The notes: generated by a model from the sequence alone, not told the origin. 64,000 nt of DNA from CAIRTM01 sp963723235 (GCA_963723235.1 CAVRPV010000010.1:186001-250000), one strand, 5' to 3'. Shown: positions 8,322 through 16,701, numbered from the stretch's first letter. Translations and numbers: made by a program.

Positions 8322-9203
8322 CTAATCAAAAATTCCTGCGCACGGGGCAGAGCACGCCGGGCATGTTCCCATGTTCAGGCTGTTCGCAAGAATGCTGTAG
8401 CCCCGGCGCTCAATCAGGGTTGCGCCGCAGGCATGGCACAGGGTGTCTTCCCCACCTTGGCCGGCAATATTGCCGGTGTAGACGTAACGCAGCCCGGCTG
8501 TGCGTCCGATCTCACGGGCTGCAAGCAGGGTTGAAGCCGGGGTCGGCGGGCGGTCTGTCAGGCGATAGGTCGGATAAAATGCGCTTACATGCCAGGGGAT
8601 ATTTTCTCCAACTGACACGATGAAATCAGCAGTCTTTTTTAATTCATCCGGACTGTCATTAAGTCCCGGAATGATCAGCGTGGTTAATTCAATCCAGATG
8701 CCGCACTGCCGGTAGCAGCGAATTGCATCGAGCACTGGTTGCAGGCGCGCCGCGCAGATTTCGCGGTAAAAATCATCCGAGAAAGCCTTCAGATCAATAT
8801 TGGCCGCAGCAAGAAAGGGCGCAATTGTTTCGATTGCACGGGGCGCTATGTATCCATTGGTTACAAAAATTGTTTTCAGGTTTTCCTGTACAGCAAGCCT
8901 TGCGATTTCAAGTGCGTATTCAAAGTATATGGTCGGCTCAGTATAGGTGCATGCGATGCTGCGGCACCCGGACGCACGAGCTGCATCAACAATGTGCTCA
9001 GGAGAGCGAACGGGTGTTGCCGGCACGCCGCGGGTGCGCGGCAGATGCGCAATGTCGGCATTCTGGCAATGCCGGCAGCTCAGGTTGCAGCCTGGCGTGG
9101 CGATCGAGTAGCTGGTTGATCCGGGCAGCACATGAAACAGGGGCTTTTTTTCAATCGGGTCAACATGCTCGGCGATTGCGCGGCCGAATACAAGGCTGTA
9201 CAA
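8322..9203 (-). CDS. amrS: AmmeMemoRadiSam radical SAM enzyme, 5' end lost
   Basis: 293 residues remain of a protein normally about 335 long. The radical SAM cluster motif is CNLSCRHCQ (C39, C43, C46 from the TTG at 9203), with the expected YTEPTIYFEY and NIDLKAFSDDFYREI blocks. A C-terminal CHACGATLIERRGY and CPACSAPCAGIF pair looks zinc-binding. The family is related to pyruvate formate-lyase activases and usually accompanies AMMECR1/MEMO proteins, which are not in this window. The reading frame continues upstream past an in-frame TAG (9210-9212) into the expected N-terminal sequence. TTG 9203 has no ribosome-binding site and is unlikely to be a real start. Confidence 0.85.
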   Translation of the reverse strand: MYSLVFGRAIAEHVDPIEKKPLFHVLPGSTSYSIATPGCNLSCRHCQNADIAHLPRTRGVPATPVRSPEHIVDAARASGCRSIACTYTEPTIYFEYALEIARLAVQENLKTIFVTNGYIAPRAIETIAPFLAAANIDLKAFSDDFYREICAARLQPVLDAIRCYRQCGIWIELTTLIIPGLNDSPDELKKTADFIVSVGENIPWHVSAFYPTYRLTDRPPTPASTLLAAREIGRTAGLRYVYTGNIAGQGGEDTLCHACGATLIERRGYSILANSLNMGTCPACSAPCAGIFD

Positions 9204-9336
9204 GCAGCCCTAACGGTTTTCGCGCACGCCGCATAGTCCGCGTTTGCCCTCAGGTATCAGGCAAGCATGCGGACACAGGGTGCAGCGCAGCCGGCGCTGT
9301 TATCCATGCTTGTGAATAAAAGAGTGCTTCATGCAT
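9204..9336 (-). pseudogene. Detached 5' end of the radical SAM gene (amber codon and frameshift)
   Basis: Upstream of the TAG at 9212-9210, the same frame reads RCTLCPHACLIPEGKRGLCG and VRENR, which is the usual N-terminal CxxCxxxC block of AmmeMemoRadiSam enzymes. Further upstream the frame is closed by a TAA. The likely true start, MHEALFYSQ from ATG 9336, is in another frame, so a one-base indel lies near 9290. There are thus two independent lesions in the first 50 codons, a nonsense codon and a frameshift. That points to a broken gene more than to one sequencing error. Confidence 0.7.
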
Positions 9337-9406
9337 GGACGAAATAGCCTCACTTGAGCGGGCATGTACTTTTTGAACAGCGTAAAAAGACTTTTTCAGC
9401 ATCCTT

Positions 9407-10648
9407 TTATATTCGTACCAGCTTTACTACGGTTTCAACATGGCAGGTTTGGGGAAACATATCAAGGGGCTGCAGGCGTTCAAGCCGGTAGCCGCCATTG
9501 CATAACAGGCGCACATCTCGGGCCAGTGTGGCCGGATTGCAGGAAACATATACGATGGTTTCAGGTTTGAGTGCGCACATCTGCTGAATGCTGCCGGAGC
9601 CGCAGCCGCTGCGCGGAGGATTGAGAAGTACGCTGTTGCATTTGAACGGCAGGCGCCCTAACCGGATACGGTTGACATCGCCCGTTTCAAAACAACAGCC
9701 AACAACTGAGTTGTTCAGGGCGTTTAAGCGGGCCTGTTCAATGGCAATGGGGTTTGATTCCAGCCCGAAAACAGAGGCGCCCTGCCGGGCAAGAAACAGG
9801 CTGAAGTTACCGGAACCGCAATACAGCTCAAGAATGCGGCGTGAAGGGCCGGGCTGCAGGAAATCAAGCACAACATTGATAAGGTTTTCATTGTGAGATG
9901 CGTTTACCTGGCAGAATGAATCGGCCGTGCGAATAAAGTTCAGGTCCACAACAGTGTCGCGTGCGCCCTGCGGACAGGGTGTGAAACGCCCGCTGCGCAG
10001 AGACAGGGAAAACGAGCGGGTTTTACGCGGGCTTGATCCGGCGCGCACCAGGAGAGTCTCGGGATTGCGGCACAGCAGCATGTCAATGGACTGCACTGTT
10101 GCCTTGACCAGGGGCTTTTCCTTATACTGCGCGCGCAGCAGGGGCAGGGCCTCATTGAGTTTTTCATTCAGCAGCAAACAGCGTTCAAGGTTGATCAGGG
10201 TATGTGATTTTTCCTGGTACAGGCCGATGAGCGGTTCATCCTGAAGTTCAACCTTGAGTCCGGTTTTGATCCGGTAGTGCAGGCGCTCAGGCGATGCAAT
10301 CGGCGGCTGGATGTCCGGTTCATTGAATTTGCCGATTCTTTGCAGGCTGTCGGCAAGGGCCTGGGTTTTGGAGATGAGCTGCTGTTCATAGGACATATGC
10401 TGCAAATGGCAGCCGCCACACACGTAAAAAAGAGGGCAGGGCGGCTGCACGCGTTCCGGGGACGCCTCCAGGACATCAACAACGGTTGCCTCCAGAAACT
10501 GCCGGTGCTCGCAATCAATGCGCGCGCTGACCAGTTCGCCGGCAATGGCGTATTTCACCAGACAGGCCTGTCCCCCGCGGCGGGCAAACCCCAGGCCGTT
10601 ATGTACCATTTTTTCAATACGCAGCGGTATGGTTTCATTGCAGGCCAT
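9407..10648 (-). CDS. rlmD: 23S rRNA (uracil-C5)-methyltransferase RlmD/RumA family
   Basis: 413 residues. An N-terminal TRAM RNA-binding domain (1-60) is followed by iron-sulfur cysteines in CPLFYVCGGC (about 71-80). The SAM-dependent methyltransferase domain has ILELYCGSGNFSLFLA, the LLNPPRSGCG motif and VSCNPATLARD, whose Cys (about 370) is the nucleophile that attacks uracil C6. RlmD makes m5U1939 in 23S rRNA; some relatives act on tRNA m5U54 or U747, which cannot be excluded. ATG 10648 is chosen over TTG 10657 because GGAG stands nine bases before the ATG. A TTGCGA/TATACT promoter lies upstream. Confidence 0.9.
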   Translation of the reverse strand: MACNETIPLRIEKMVHNGLGFARRGGQACLVKYAIAGELVSARIDCEHRQFLEATVVDVLEASPERVQPPCPLFYVCGGCHLQHMSYEQQLISKTQALADSLQRIGKFNEPDIQPPIASPERLHYRIKTGLKVELQDEPLIGLYQEKSHTLINLERCLLLNEKLNEALPLLRAQYKEKPLVKATVQSIDMLLCRNPETLLVRAGSSPRKTRSFSLSLRSGRFTPCPQGARDTVVDLNFIRTADSFCQVNASHNENLINVVLDFLQPGPSRRILELYCGSGNFSLFLARQGASVFGLESNPIAIEQARLNALNNSVVGCCFETGDVNRIRLGRLPFKCNSVLLNPPRSGCGSGSIQQMCALKPETIVYVSCNPATLARDVRLLCNGGYRLERLQPLDMFPQTCHVETVVKLVRI

Positions 10649-10790
10649 GGTGGTCAACTCCGTGATGCGCTTATATGGCGTAACGCCTTGTTTGAGTTTC
10701 CGGGTGATGAAAAATCAACGCTTGTACGCAGTGTGTGCGTATTGGCAACACAGTCAGGGACAGGCACAAAAGGTCGCTTCCGTTATCGGC

Positions 10791-10820
10791 AGTATAGTAC
10801 GGTTTGGGTATGAATCGCAA
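10791..10820 (-). promoter_or_regulatory. Putative promoter of rlmD
   Basis: Read on the minus strand, TTGCGA (10820-10815) and TATACT (10796-10791) are 18 bases apart. Transcription would start near 10784, about 135 bases before the rlmD start codon. The divergent umuDC promoter lies about 140 bases away. Confidence 0.45.
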
Positions 10821-10955
10821 GACGTGATTGACACGCCCCGGCGCCCGCCGTTCTTTCCACACACTTTCAACAGCCTCATTGGGTACACAATACATACTAA
10901 ATACAGTGTGTTGAAGCGCTGATGCCCACAACATATCCACAAGAATATAAAATAG

Positions 10956-10985
10956 TTGCAAAAAGTATTACATTTGTTGTATATT
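10956..10985 (+). promoter_or_regulatory. Putative promoter of umuDC
   Basis: TTGCAA (10956-10961) and TATATT (10980-10985) are separated by 18 bases in an AT-rich stretch, 80 bases before the umuD start. An SOS operator is expected here, but no CTGT-n8-ACAG or GAAC-n4-GTTC site is obvious. The LexA site of this lineage may have another form. Confidence 0.4.
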
Positions 10986-11065
10986 TGCCCGGTGCTATGT
11001 ACGAGAATGCACCCGGGGAACAGAACTCCGGCTCAGTCAACGGGGAATGGAAGGGAAAAAGGGGT

Positions 11066-11500
11066 ATGCATGTGTCAGGGATAATGCTGCCGGCAGCCGG
11101 GCTTGCAGGCTCTCTTCAAGGCCTGCCGCTGTTTCTGGAACCGGTTGCAGCCGGGTTTCCATCACCGGCTGGAGACTATATCGAATGCCGGCTTGATCTG
11201 AACGAACATTTGATTCAGCATCCGAGTGCGACTTTTTTTGTGCGTGTCGCCGGTGATTCAATGACCGGGGCCGGTATTCATGACGGCGATATACTGGTTG
11301 TTGACCGCTCTCTTGAGCCTGAGAGCGGCAATGTTGTGGTGGCGGCTGTAAACAGCGAGCTGACGGTCAAACGCCTGATCAGGCGCAATGGCCGGTGTAT
11401 GCTGAAACCTGAGAATGAAGCATTCAGCTGTGTTGACATACCGGAGCAGGCTGATGTTCATATCTGGGGGGTGGCGACCAGTGTCATTCATAAGCTGTAA
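11066..11500 (+). CDS. umuD: UmuD-like translesion synthesis protein (LexA/UmuD S24 family)
   Basis: 144 residues from ATG 11066; upstream in-frame codons are not conserved. The self-cleavage site is A29-G30 in VAAGFPSPAGDY, where E. coli UmuD has C24-G25. The catalytic dyad is S65 (GDSMTGAG) and K102 (TVKRLIRR), at the same spacing as S60/K97 of UmuD. There is no N-terminal DNA-binding domain, so this is UmuD and not LexA. RecA-stimulated cleavage would give UmuD', the partner of UmuC in DNA polymerase V. The last 20 bases overlap the start of umuC. Confidence 0.93.
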   Translation: MHVSGIMLPAAGLAGSLQGLPLFLEPVAAGFPSPAGDYIECRLDLNEHLIQHPSATFFVRVAGDSMTGAGIHDGDILVVDRSLEPESGNVVVAAVNSELTVKRLIRRNGRCMLKPENEAFSCVDIPEQADVHIWGVATSVIHKL

Positions 11501-12779
11501 TGCCTCCCAGTCGACCATTGCCCTGGTTGACTGCAATAATTTTTATGTTTCCTGCGAGCGCGTGTTTGATCCATCGTTGGCGCAGCGCCCGGTGGTGGTG
11601 CTTTCCAATAATGACGGCTGCGTGATTGCCCGCTCTGAAGAGGCCAAGCAGCTCGGCATCCGGATGGGCACGCCTTTTTTTGAATGCCGAGCGCTTGTCA
11701 GGCGCCATGGCGTGCGGGTGTTTTCCTCAAATTATGCCCTGTATGGCGACATGTCTGCGCGGGTGATGGAGACCCTGCGCCAATTCAGTCCGCGCATGGA
11801 AGTGTATTCTATTGATGAGGCCTTTCTCGACTGCGTGCGCACGGCCCGTGAAAAACCTGAAGACTGGGCGCAACAGGTGCGCTCCCGGGTTCTGCGCTGC
11901 ACCGGCATCCCGGTGTCAATCGGGATCGGCCCGAGTAAAACACTGGCGAAAATTGGCGCACGGATTGCGAAAAAGAGGCACAGCACCGGGGTGTATGACA
12001 TGGACGGACAGGAGGACAGTGAGAGCATGCTGGGTGCCGTCGCGGTTGAGGACGTGTGGGGAATCGGGCGCCGGTATGCTGCCATGCTCAGGCGCAGCGG
12101 CATCACAACAGCCCTGCAGTTTAAAAACGCCGATGACCTCTGGGTGCGCAGGCATATGACCATACAGGGGCTGCGCACGGTCATGGAGCTGCGCGGCATT
12201 GACTGCCTGGGCCTGGATGATATACCCGCCCCGGCCCGCGGCATTCTCAGTTCGCGCTCATTCGCTCGTCCGGTGGAAGACCCTCAGCAGTTGCGCGAAG
12301 CCCTTGCTGAATATATCGGCATTGCCGCCGCTAAATTGCGCAGCCGTGGCCTGCGTGCATCAAGCATGCAGGTGTTTATTTCAACCGGGCAACACGGTCC
12401 GGGGCCGCATGACAGCAGTGCGGCCACGGTGAGCCTGCCAACGCCAAGCGACTGCACGCCCGATTTAATCCGCCACGGCCAGGCGGCCCTGGACCGGTTG
12501 TATCGCCGGGGACGGCGCTATCGCAAGACAGGCGTTCTGTTGACCGGACTGCTGGGCGCGCGCGAACGTCAGCTGGATCTTTTTAGTGATAGTCCGGATA
12601 TTGATGAACGCCAACAGCGTTTTATGGGGGCGGTCGATGCAATCAATGCGCGCTGGGGGCGGGGCACAGTCAGTTTCGCGGTTCCCGCGCGCGCCGGGCG
12701 CGCGTGGCGGATGCGAAGGAGTTTTATGTCCGGCCGCTATACGACCTGCTGGGGTGAATTGGCGGTGGCAAAAGCCTGA
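11481..12779 (+). CDS. umuC: UmuC-like Y-family DNA polymerase
   Basis: 432 residues from GTG 11481, which overlaps umuD by 20 bases in another frame and so suggests translational coupling. Catalytic acidic residues are D17 (LVDCNNFYVSCERVF) and D112/E113 (SIDEAFLD). The palm/fingers motif GIGPSKTLAKIGARIAKK and a helix-hairpin-helix thumb (VWGIGRRYA) follow. Near the C terminus RQLDLF is a likely beta-clamp binding motif. With UmuD' it would form an error-prone polymerase V that copies past DNA lesions during the SOS response. Confidence 0.95.
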   Translation: MSFISCNASQSTIALVDCNNFYVSCERVFDPSLAQRPVVVLSNNDGCVIARSEEAKQLGIRMGTPFFECRALVRRHGVRVFSSNYALYGDMSARVMETLRQFSPRMEVYSIDEAFLDCVRTAREKPEDWAQQVRSRVLRCTGIPVSIGIGPSKTLAKIGARIAKKRHSTGVYDMDGQEDSESMLGAVAVEDVWGIGRRYAAMLRRSGITTALQFKNADDLWVRRHMTIQGLRTVMELRGIDCLGLDDIPAPARGILSSRSFARPVEDPQQLREALAEYIGIAAAKLRSRGLRASSMQVFISTGQHGPGPHDSSAATVSLPTPSDCTPDLIRHGQAALDRLYRRGRRYRKTGVLLTGLLGARERQLDLFSDSPDIDERQQRFMGAVDAINARWGRGTVSFAVPARAGRAWRMRRSFMSGRYTTCWGELAVAKA

Positions 12780-12907
12780 GCGAAGACGAGCGCTCGCTTC
12801 GCACTGCGGTTTGCAACGTTTAACCTTGTGAATCGTAAGAGTCGTCACAGTCCCGCGGCGGATAAATTCCGACCGGTGTCCAGTGGTATTGTAACTCATT
12901 GCAATTT

Positions 12908-12936
12908 CTGGATTCCGGCCTGCGCCGGAATGACAG
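12908..12936. repeat. Intergenic palindromic repeat, ATTCCGGC type
   Basis: CTGGATTCCGGC-ctgc-GCCGGAATGACAG; the core is an 8-base perfect stem (12912-12919 with 12924-12931). It is the reverse complement of the copy at 40118-40142, and 8093-8130 is a diverged relative. The gap 12780-13112 holds no gene, only this repeat and a possible serA promoter. Confidence 0.8.
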
Positions 12937-13027
12937 AAAAAAAGCATTTTCTGAATTTTTACGGGATCATCAACCTTGAACTATTCCTTGGGACGGCAAT
13001 TTTTATATGGCGGAAAAAAGGGAATAA

Positions 13028-13036
13028 TGGTATAGT
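13028..13036 (+). promoter_or_regulatory. Putative extended -10 promoter of serA
   Basis: TGGTATAGT fits an extended -10 box (TGnTATAAT type). No good -35 box is seen. The start point would be about 70 bases before the serA ATG. Confidence 0.35.
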
Positions 13037-13112
13037 TTTTCCTGTTTGTGCACTGGTGAATTCTAAGAAAAACAGAGGTACGGCAGCCGGTTGCCGCAAG
13101 GGAGTAGGTGCA

Positions 13113-14273
13113 ATGTATAAAATTCAGCTTCTCAACAAAATATCCCCGGTAGGTCTTGATCGTTTGCCGCATGAGAGCTACGAGTATGCTTCCGAAATCG
13201 TTAATCCGGACGCGATACTGGTACGCAGCCAGAAAATGCAGGATATGGAATTGGCGCCGTCAATAAAGGCGATCGCGCGCGCCGGGGCCGGGGTTAATAA
13301 TATCCCGGTTGAAAAGTGCTCTGCACAGGGTATTGTTGTTTTCAATACGCCCGGTGCAAATGCCAATGCTGTCAAGGAAATGACGCTGATGGGACTTTTT
13401 GTGGCGTCCCGGAAAGTGTATCGCGGCATTGCCTGGACCAAAGGGCTTGCCGGGAGCGACGATGTCGGCAAGCAGGTCGAGAAAGGTAAATCGCAGTTTA
13501 CGGGGCCTGAAATCAAAGGCAAAAAGCTGGGTGTTATCGGACTGGGCGCGATTGGCGTCATGGTCGCCAATGATGCCGAGGCCCTCGGGATGCAGGTCGC
13601 CGGCTATGATCCGTTTGTCTCGGTCGATTCGGCCTGGGGCCTCTCCCGCACGGTAAAAAAAGCCATAAGCCTGGATGAGCTTATTGCCGAATCCGATTTT
13701 ATCTCATTGCATACGCCCTTGAATGACGACACCCGCAGGAAGATAAACCGGGACAAGTTCAAACTGATGCGCAAAGGGGTCAGGATCCTGAACTTCGCCC
13801 GCGGTGAGCTGGTCAATGATGATGATTTAATCGAGGCCATCAACGCAGGCATTGTCGAAATGTATGTCACCGATTTTCCCAATGAAAAGCTGCTCAGCAT
13901 TGACAACGTGATCCCGATTCCGCATCTGGGGGCCTCCACGCCGGAGTCGGAGGATAATTGCGCGATCATGGCAGTGAATCAGCTGCGTGATTACCTTGAA
14001 AACGGCAATATTAAAAACTCGGTCAATTTTCCGGAATGCATACTTCCTTCCTCCGGCCAGATGCGCATCACCATCGCCAATCGGAATGTACCCAAAATTA
14101 TCGGTCATTTCACGACCATTCTGGCTGAAAACACCATTAATATCGCCGACATGATCAATCGCAGCCGCGACGACTACGCCTATAACATCATTGATATCGA
14201 CAGCACGATCGATCAGTCCGTGATTGCGCAACTGCGCGCGGTTGAAGGGGTTGTGATGGTACGGGTCATCTGA
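13113..14273 (+). CDS. serA: D-3-phosphoglycerate dehydrogenase, short form with ACT domain
   Basis: 386 residues from ATG 13113, preceded by GGGAGTAGG; the frame stays open upstream through the intergenic repeat, but that part is not coding. The D-2-hydroxyacid dehydrogenase fold shows a Rossmann motif GVIGLGAIG (about 140-148). Catalytic residues are R230 (NFARGELV), E258 (DFPNEK) and H271 (PHLGAST). The last 70 residues (about 315-386) form an ACT domain, usually a serine sensor. It makes 3-phosphohydroxypyruvate, the first step of serine synthesis. An intrinsic terminator follows. Confidence 0.92.
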   Translation: MYKIQLLNKISPVGLDRLPHESYEYASEIVNPDAILVRSQKMQDMELAPSIKAIARAGAGVNNIPVEKCSAQGIVVFNTPGANANAVKEMTLMGLFVASRKVYRGIAWTKGLAGSDDVGKQVEKGKSQFTGPEIKGKKLGVIGLGAIGVMVANDAEALGMQVAGYDPFVSVDSAWGLSRTVKKAISLDELIAESDFISLHTPLNDDTRRKINRDKFKLMRKGVRILNFARGELVNDDDLIEAINAGIVEMYVTDFPNEKLLSIDNVIPIPHLGASTPESEDNCAIMAVNQLRDYLENGNIKNSVNFPECILPSSGQMRITIANRNVPKIIGHFTTILAENTINIADMINRSRDDYAYNIIDIDSTIDQSVIAQLRAVEGVVMVRVI

Positions 14274-14298
14274 CACTGCGTCCCCCCAGAGATACTAT

Positions 14299-14333
14299 CG
14301 CCCCGGGCTTTTTGTTGCCGGGGCGTTTTTTTT
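14299..14333 (+). terminator. Rho-independent terminator after serA
   Basis: Stem CGCCCCGG (14299-14306) with CCGGGGCG (14318-14325), an 11-base loop and a run of eight T. Confidence 0.93.
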
Positions 14334-14362
14334 ATGGCGCAGCTTACTCCCTTTATAACCAT

Positions 14363-14391
14363 TTGACAGCAACGGGTGTTTTTCCTATAGT
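14363..14391 (+). promoter_or_regulatory. Strong sigma-70-like promoter of the cyclase gene, probably leaderless
   Basis: Perfect TTGACA (14363-14368), a 17-base spacer and TATAGT (14386-14391). The expected start point, six to eight bases after the -10 box, falls on the ATG at 14398. The mRNA would therefore have no 5' leader or Shine-Dalgarno site. Confidence 0.75.
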
Positions 14392-14397
14392 CATGCC

Positions 14398-15480
14398 ATG
14401 GAAACACCGGAAGAATCAGAGATCGTCGGCACGATACTGGTTGTTGAGGACAGTAGCGTAGTCCGCACAAAGATTCAGCGCATGCTGAAACGCATGGGGC
14501 ACATCGTGCTTGCGGCTGAAGACGGTCATAAGGGCCTTGCTATGCTGCGGGAGCATGATGTTGATATCATCCTGCTCGATATCATGATGCCTGACATAAG
14601 CGGATTCGAGGTGCTTGAAATCATTCGTCGGGACAATGGGCTGCGCCATATACCGGTCATCGTTATTTCAATTCTCACGGATGTGACCAGTGTTGTCCGC
14701 TGCATGAAGCTTGGCGCTGATGATTACCTGTTCAAGCCTTTCGACAGTGTTATTCTGAAGACACGCATCAACACATGTCTTGAAAAAAAACGGCTGCATG
14801 ATCAGGAAAAGGCATACATGCTTGATTTGCTGAGCGAACGGGAACGCTCAGAGCGGCTGCTGCTCAATGTCCTGCCTCAGTTTGTTGCTGAGCGCTTGAA
14901 ACAGGGTGAGGATATTATTGCCGACCGCATTGAATCTGCCACCGTGCTGTTTGCCGACATTGTCGATTTTACCCCGGACTGGGACAGGCGCTCTCCGGTC
15001 GATATGGTCGCAATTCTCAGTGAAATTTTCGCCTATTTTGACCAGCTTGCGCGGCAGTACGGTGTTGAGAAAATTAAAACAATGGGCGATGCCTATATGG
15101 CTGTTGGAGGGTTGCCTGGCGGCAACAGGTCGCATTCACACGCCATTGCCGACACAGCCCTTGCCATGCTGAAAGGCATAGCGCGTTTCCTGAAGCAGGA
15201 CGGACAGCCGTATCAATTGCGTATCGGCATTGACACCGGACCGGTTGTCGCCGGTGTTATCGGGACCCGCAAGTTCAGCTACGATCTGTGGGGAGATACC
15301 GTTAATACCGCCAGCAGGATGCAGTACCATGGACCGGCCAACTGTATCCAGGTCACGGCTGCTGCGTATGAGTCACTGAAAGATTCCTACCTGTTTGAAG
15401 AGCGCGGTATCATTGAGGTCAAGGGCAAGGGTGAAATGATGACCTATCTGCTGACCGGACCGAAGAAACACACCGCTTGA
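14398..15480 (+). CDS. Response regulator fused to a class III adenylate cyclase
   Basis: 360 residues. A CheY-like receiver (about 12-130) has acid pocket E17/D18, phospho-acceptor D61 (LLDIMMPD) and K113 (LFKPFD). A helical linker (about 130-180, ERLLLNVLP) leads into a class III cyclase domain. It has metal ligands D187 (LFADIVDFT) and D231 (KTMGDAYM), substrate-specifying K227 and D295 (YDLWGD), and transition-state residues N302 and R306. The K/D pair predicts ATP as substrate, hence cAMP output switched by phosphorylation. No histidine kinase is next to it. The start cannot move far downstream, because the receiver begins at residue 12. Confidence 0.92.
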   Translation: METPEESEIVGTILVVEDSSVVRTKIQRMLKRMGHIVLAAEDGHKGLAMLREHDVDIILLDIMMPDISGFEVLEIIRRDNGLRHIPVIVISILTDVTSVVRCMKLGADDYLFKPFDSVILKTRINTCLEKKRLHDQEKAYMLDLLSERERSERLLLNVLPQFVAERLKQGEDIIADRIESATVLFADIVDFTPDWDRRSPVDMVAILSEIFAYFDQLARQYGVEKIKTMGDAYMAVGGLPGGNRSHSHAIADTALAMLKGIARFLKQDGQPYQLRIGIDTGPVVAGVIGTRKFSYDLWGDTVNTASRMQYHGPANCIQVTAAAYESLKDSYLFEERGIIEVKGKGEMMTYLLTGPKKHTA

Positions 15481-15484
15481 GCAT

Positions 15485-15859
15485 TCAGTGGTCCAGTTTT
15501 TTACGATGCTCTTCTACCATATCGATAACATCGCGGGCTGTTTTACCGTGCAGTATCTTGCGAAGCAGGGCTTCAGGCCGGTACATGCTGATTGTGGCCT
15601 GGCTGACCGCATCGCTGCGGTTAAAAAGCATGTCATTGAGATCTATCAGGGCTTTGTCGAAGGCGGCATTGTCTTCAGCATTGAGCGTAGAACGGATCTG
15701 CTCGATTGAGGACTGCATGCTCTGCCCGGTGGATGCGTCAATAACAGGGCCTCCGCATCCGGCAAGCATCAATGCAGAGAGAAAAAAGGCGCACAGCACT
15801 ATATGCGATCCGGCGGAACACGCAGTGGTATTGTTTGCTGCACTGGCAAACACGCGCAT
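15485..15859 (-). CDS. Small lipoprotein, DUF6694-like
   Basis: 124 residues from ATG 15859. The hydrophobic stretch VLCAFFLSALMLAGC is a lipoprotein signal with the lipobox Cys at 35. The mature part begins GGPVIDASTGQSMQ and has a helical domain of about 85 residues ending in ILHGKTARDVIDMVEE. This resembles DUF6694-family lipoproteins, whose function is unknown. The start follows the stop of the 58-residue membrane protein by one base (TAGCATG), so the two are coupled. It converges on the cyclase gene with four bases between the stop codons, so the two transcripts probably overlap. Confidence 0.7.
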   Translation of the reverse strand: MRVFASAANNTTACSAGSHIVLCAFFLSALMLAGCGGPVIDASTGQSMQSSIEQIRSTLNAEDNAAFDKALIDLNDMLFNRSDAVSQATISMYRPEALLRKILHGKTARDVIDMVEEHRKKLDH

Positions 15860-15860
15860 G

Positions 15861-16037
15861 CTATGGCTGTTTGGCATCGTTTTCCGATAGCATCGCTTCA
15901 ATGCGGCGTGTATCATGGTGGAGGCGTTCCTGTCCGGTACTGAAGCGCTGATACAGGCCATAGGCAAGACATGCTATGATACCGGCAAGCATTACAAGCA
16001 GGGCGGTTCTCAGGTTTATGCGGGTTTTAACAGGCAT
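15861..16037 (-). CDS. 58-residue single-span membrane protein
   Basis: Reading from ATG 16037 gives MPVKTRINLRTALLVM, then a membrane segment LAGIIACLAYGLYQRF and a charged tail ending ENDAKQP. A positive N terminus, one hydrophobic helix and a charged C-terminal half suggest an N-in inner-membrane protein. It ends one base before the lipoprotein ATG, an arrangement that supports real translation. There is no recognised family. It could be missed by gene callers because of its size. Confidence 0.6.
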   Translation of the reverse strand: MPVKTRINLRTALLVMLAGIIACLAYGLYQRFSTGQERLHHDTRRIEAMLSENDAKQP

Positions 16038-16085
16038 CGGCTTTTTTTGAAAGCTTTGTGTTTATATGAATGTATGCCTGCGTGA

Positions 16086-16430
16086 TCAGGCAGCCCTTCC
16101 ATGCGCATGGCTCAGCAGTATCTTCCGATCTTCAGGGCTCAAACCGATAAAGCATCCGCCGATTACATTGCCCCCGTCGGTTTCAGCATCCTCTGCGGGA
16201 TGGGTCCACATGCATCGGAACGCGGCTACAACTCTCCGGCTCAGGCCGGGTATTTCGATATACAATTCAATCGTCGAGCCGGCTGTAAGGGCATGTTTCG
16301 CAAACAGTTCAATGCGCGATCCCTCCTGGCTGATGTCAACAATGCGGCAGGGAAGCAGCATCTCTTCAGTTGCAGAGCAGTAGCCGGCGTTATACGCAGC
16401 TGAAAAACGCTCGAATTTTCTTTTTTTCAT
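16086..16430 (-). CDS. PilZ-domain protein
   Basis: 114 residues from ATG 16430 (MKKRKFERF); an upstream ATG at 16511 would add 27 unconserved residues. The c-di-GMP-binding motifs are present in outline: basic residues in KKRKFERF as the RxxxR equivalent, and DISQEGSRIEL as the D/NxSxxG motif, followed by a beta-barrel. It is a single-domain receptor with no output domain. It is transcribed away from the second PilZ gene and has a well-formed promoter at 16531-16559. The neighbouring CheZ-like gene suggests a motility or surface-behaviour role, which is an inference. Confidence 0.8.
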   Translation of the reverse strand: MKKRKFERFSAAYNAGYCSATEEMLLPCRIVDISQEGSRIELFAKHALTAGSTIELYIEIPGLSRRVVAAFRCMWTHPAEDAETDGGNVIGGCFIGLSPEDRKILLSHAHGRAA

Positions 16431-16530
16431 ATCTTTTTTCTCTATACCCGTGTGCATGCTTTGCCGTAAGCCGGTGTGTTCTGTGTTCGTAGTATGTATC
16501 GGTGCATGCATTTTTTTACTTCAATAGTAT

Positions 16531-16559
16531 TGTATAGAGAAAAGATACAACTGAGTCAA
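16531..16559 (-). promoter_or_regulatory. Promoter of the minus-strand PilZ gene
   Basis: On the minus strand, TTGACT (16559-16554), a 17-base spacer and TATACA (16536-16531). The start point would be near 16524, about 95 bases before ATG 16430. Confidence 0.6.
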
Positions 16560-16701
16560 AATTTATTTGTATTTTATACTTCAGGATAATGATGCTTTGT
16601 ACGATATTAGTATAACGTGAAGAAGATGGAAAGGCAATCAGGTAAAGCCTTTAAACCAGCGGTTCAAACACATATCGCACAATAATATCATCGCGCAGCA
16701 T

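Noticed and set aside
9210..9212. Pyrrolysine recoding of the amber codon in the radical SAM gene
   Set aside because: The codon falls in a variable position, a frameshift lies just upstream, and nothing else suggests pyrrolysine use.
10886..10990. LexA/SOS box in front of umuDC
   Set aside because: Partial half-sites such as ATACAG and TGTATA occur, but no symmetrical site with acceptable spacing was found.
12828..13112. N-terminal extension of serA by 95 codons
   Set aside because: The extension reads through an intergenic palindromic repeat, and the conserved protein begins at 13113 after a ribosome-binding site.
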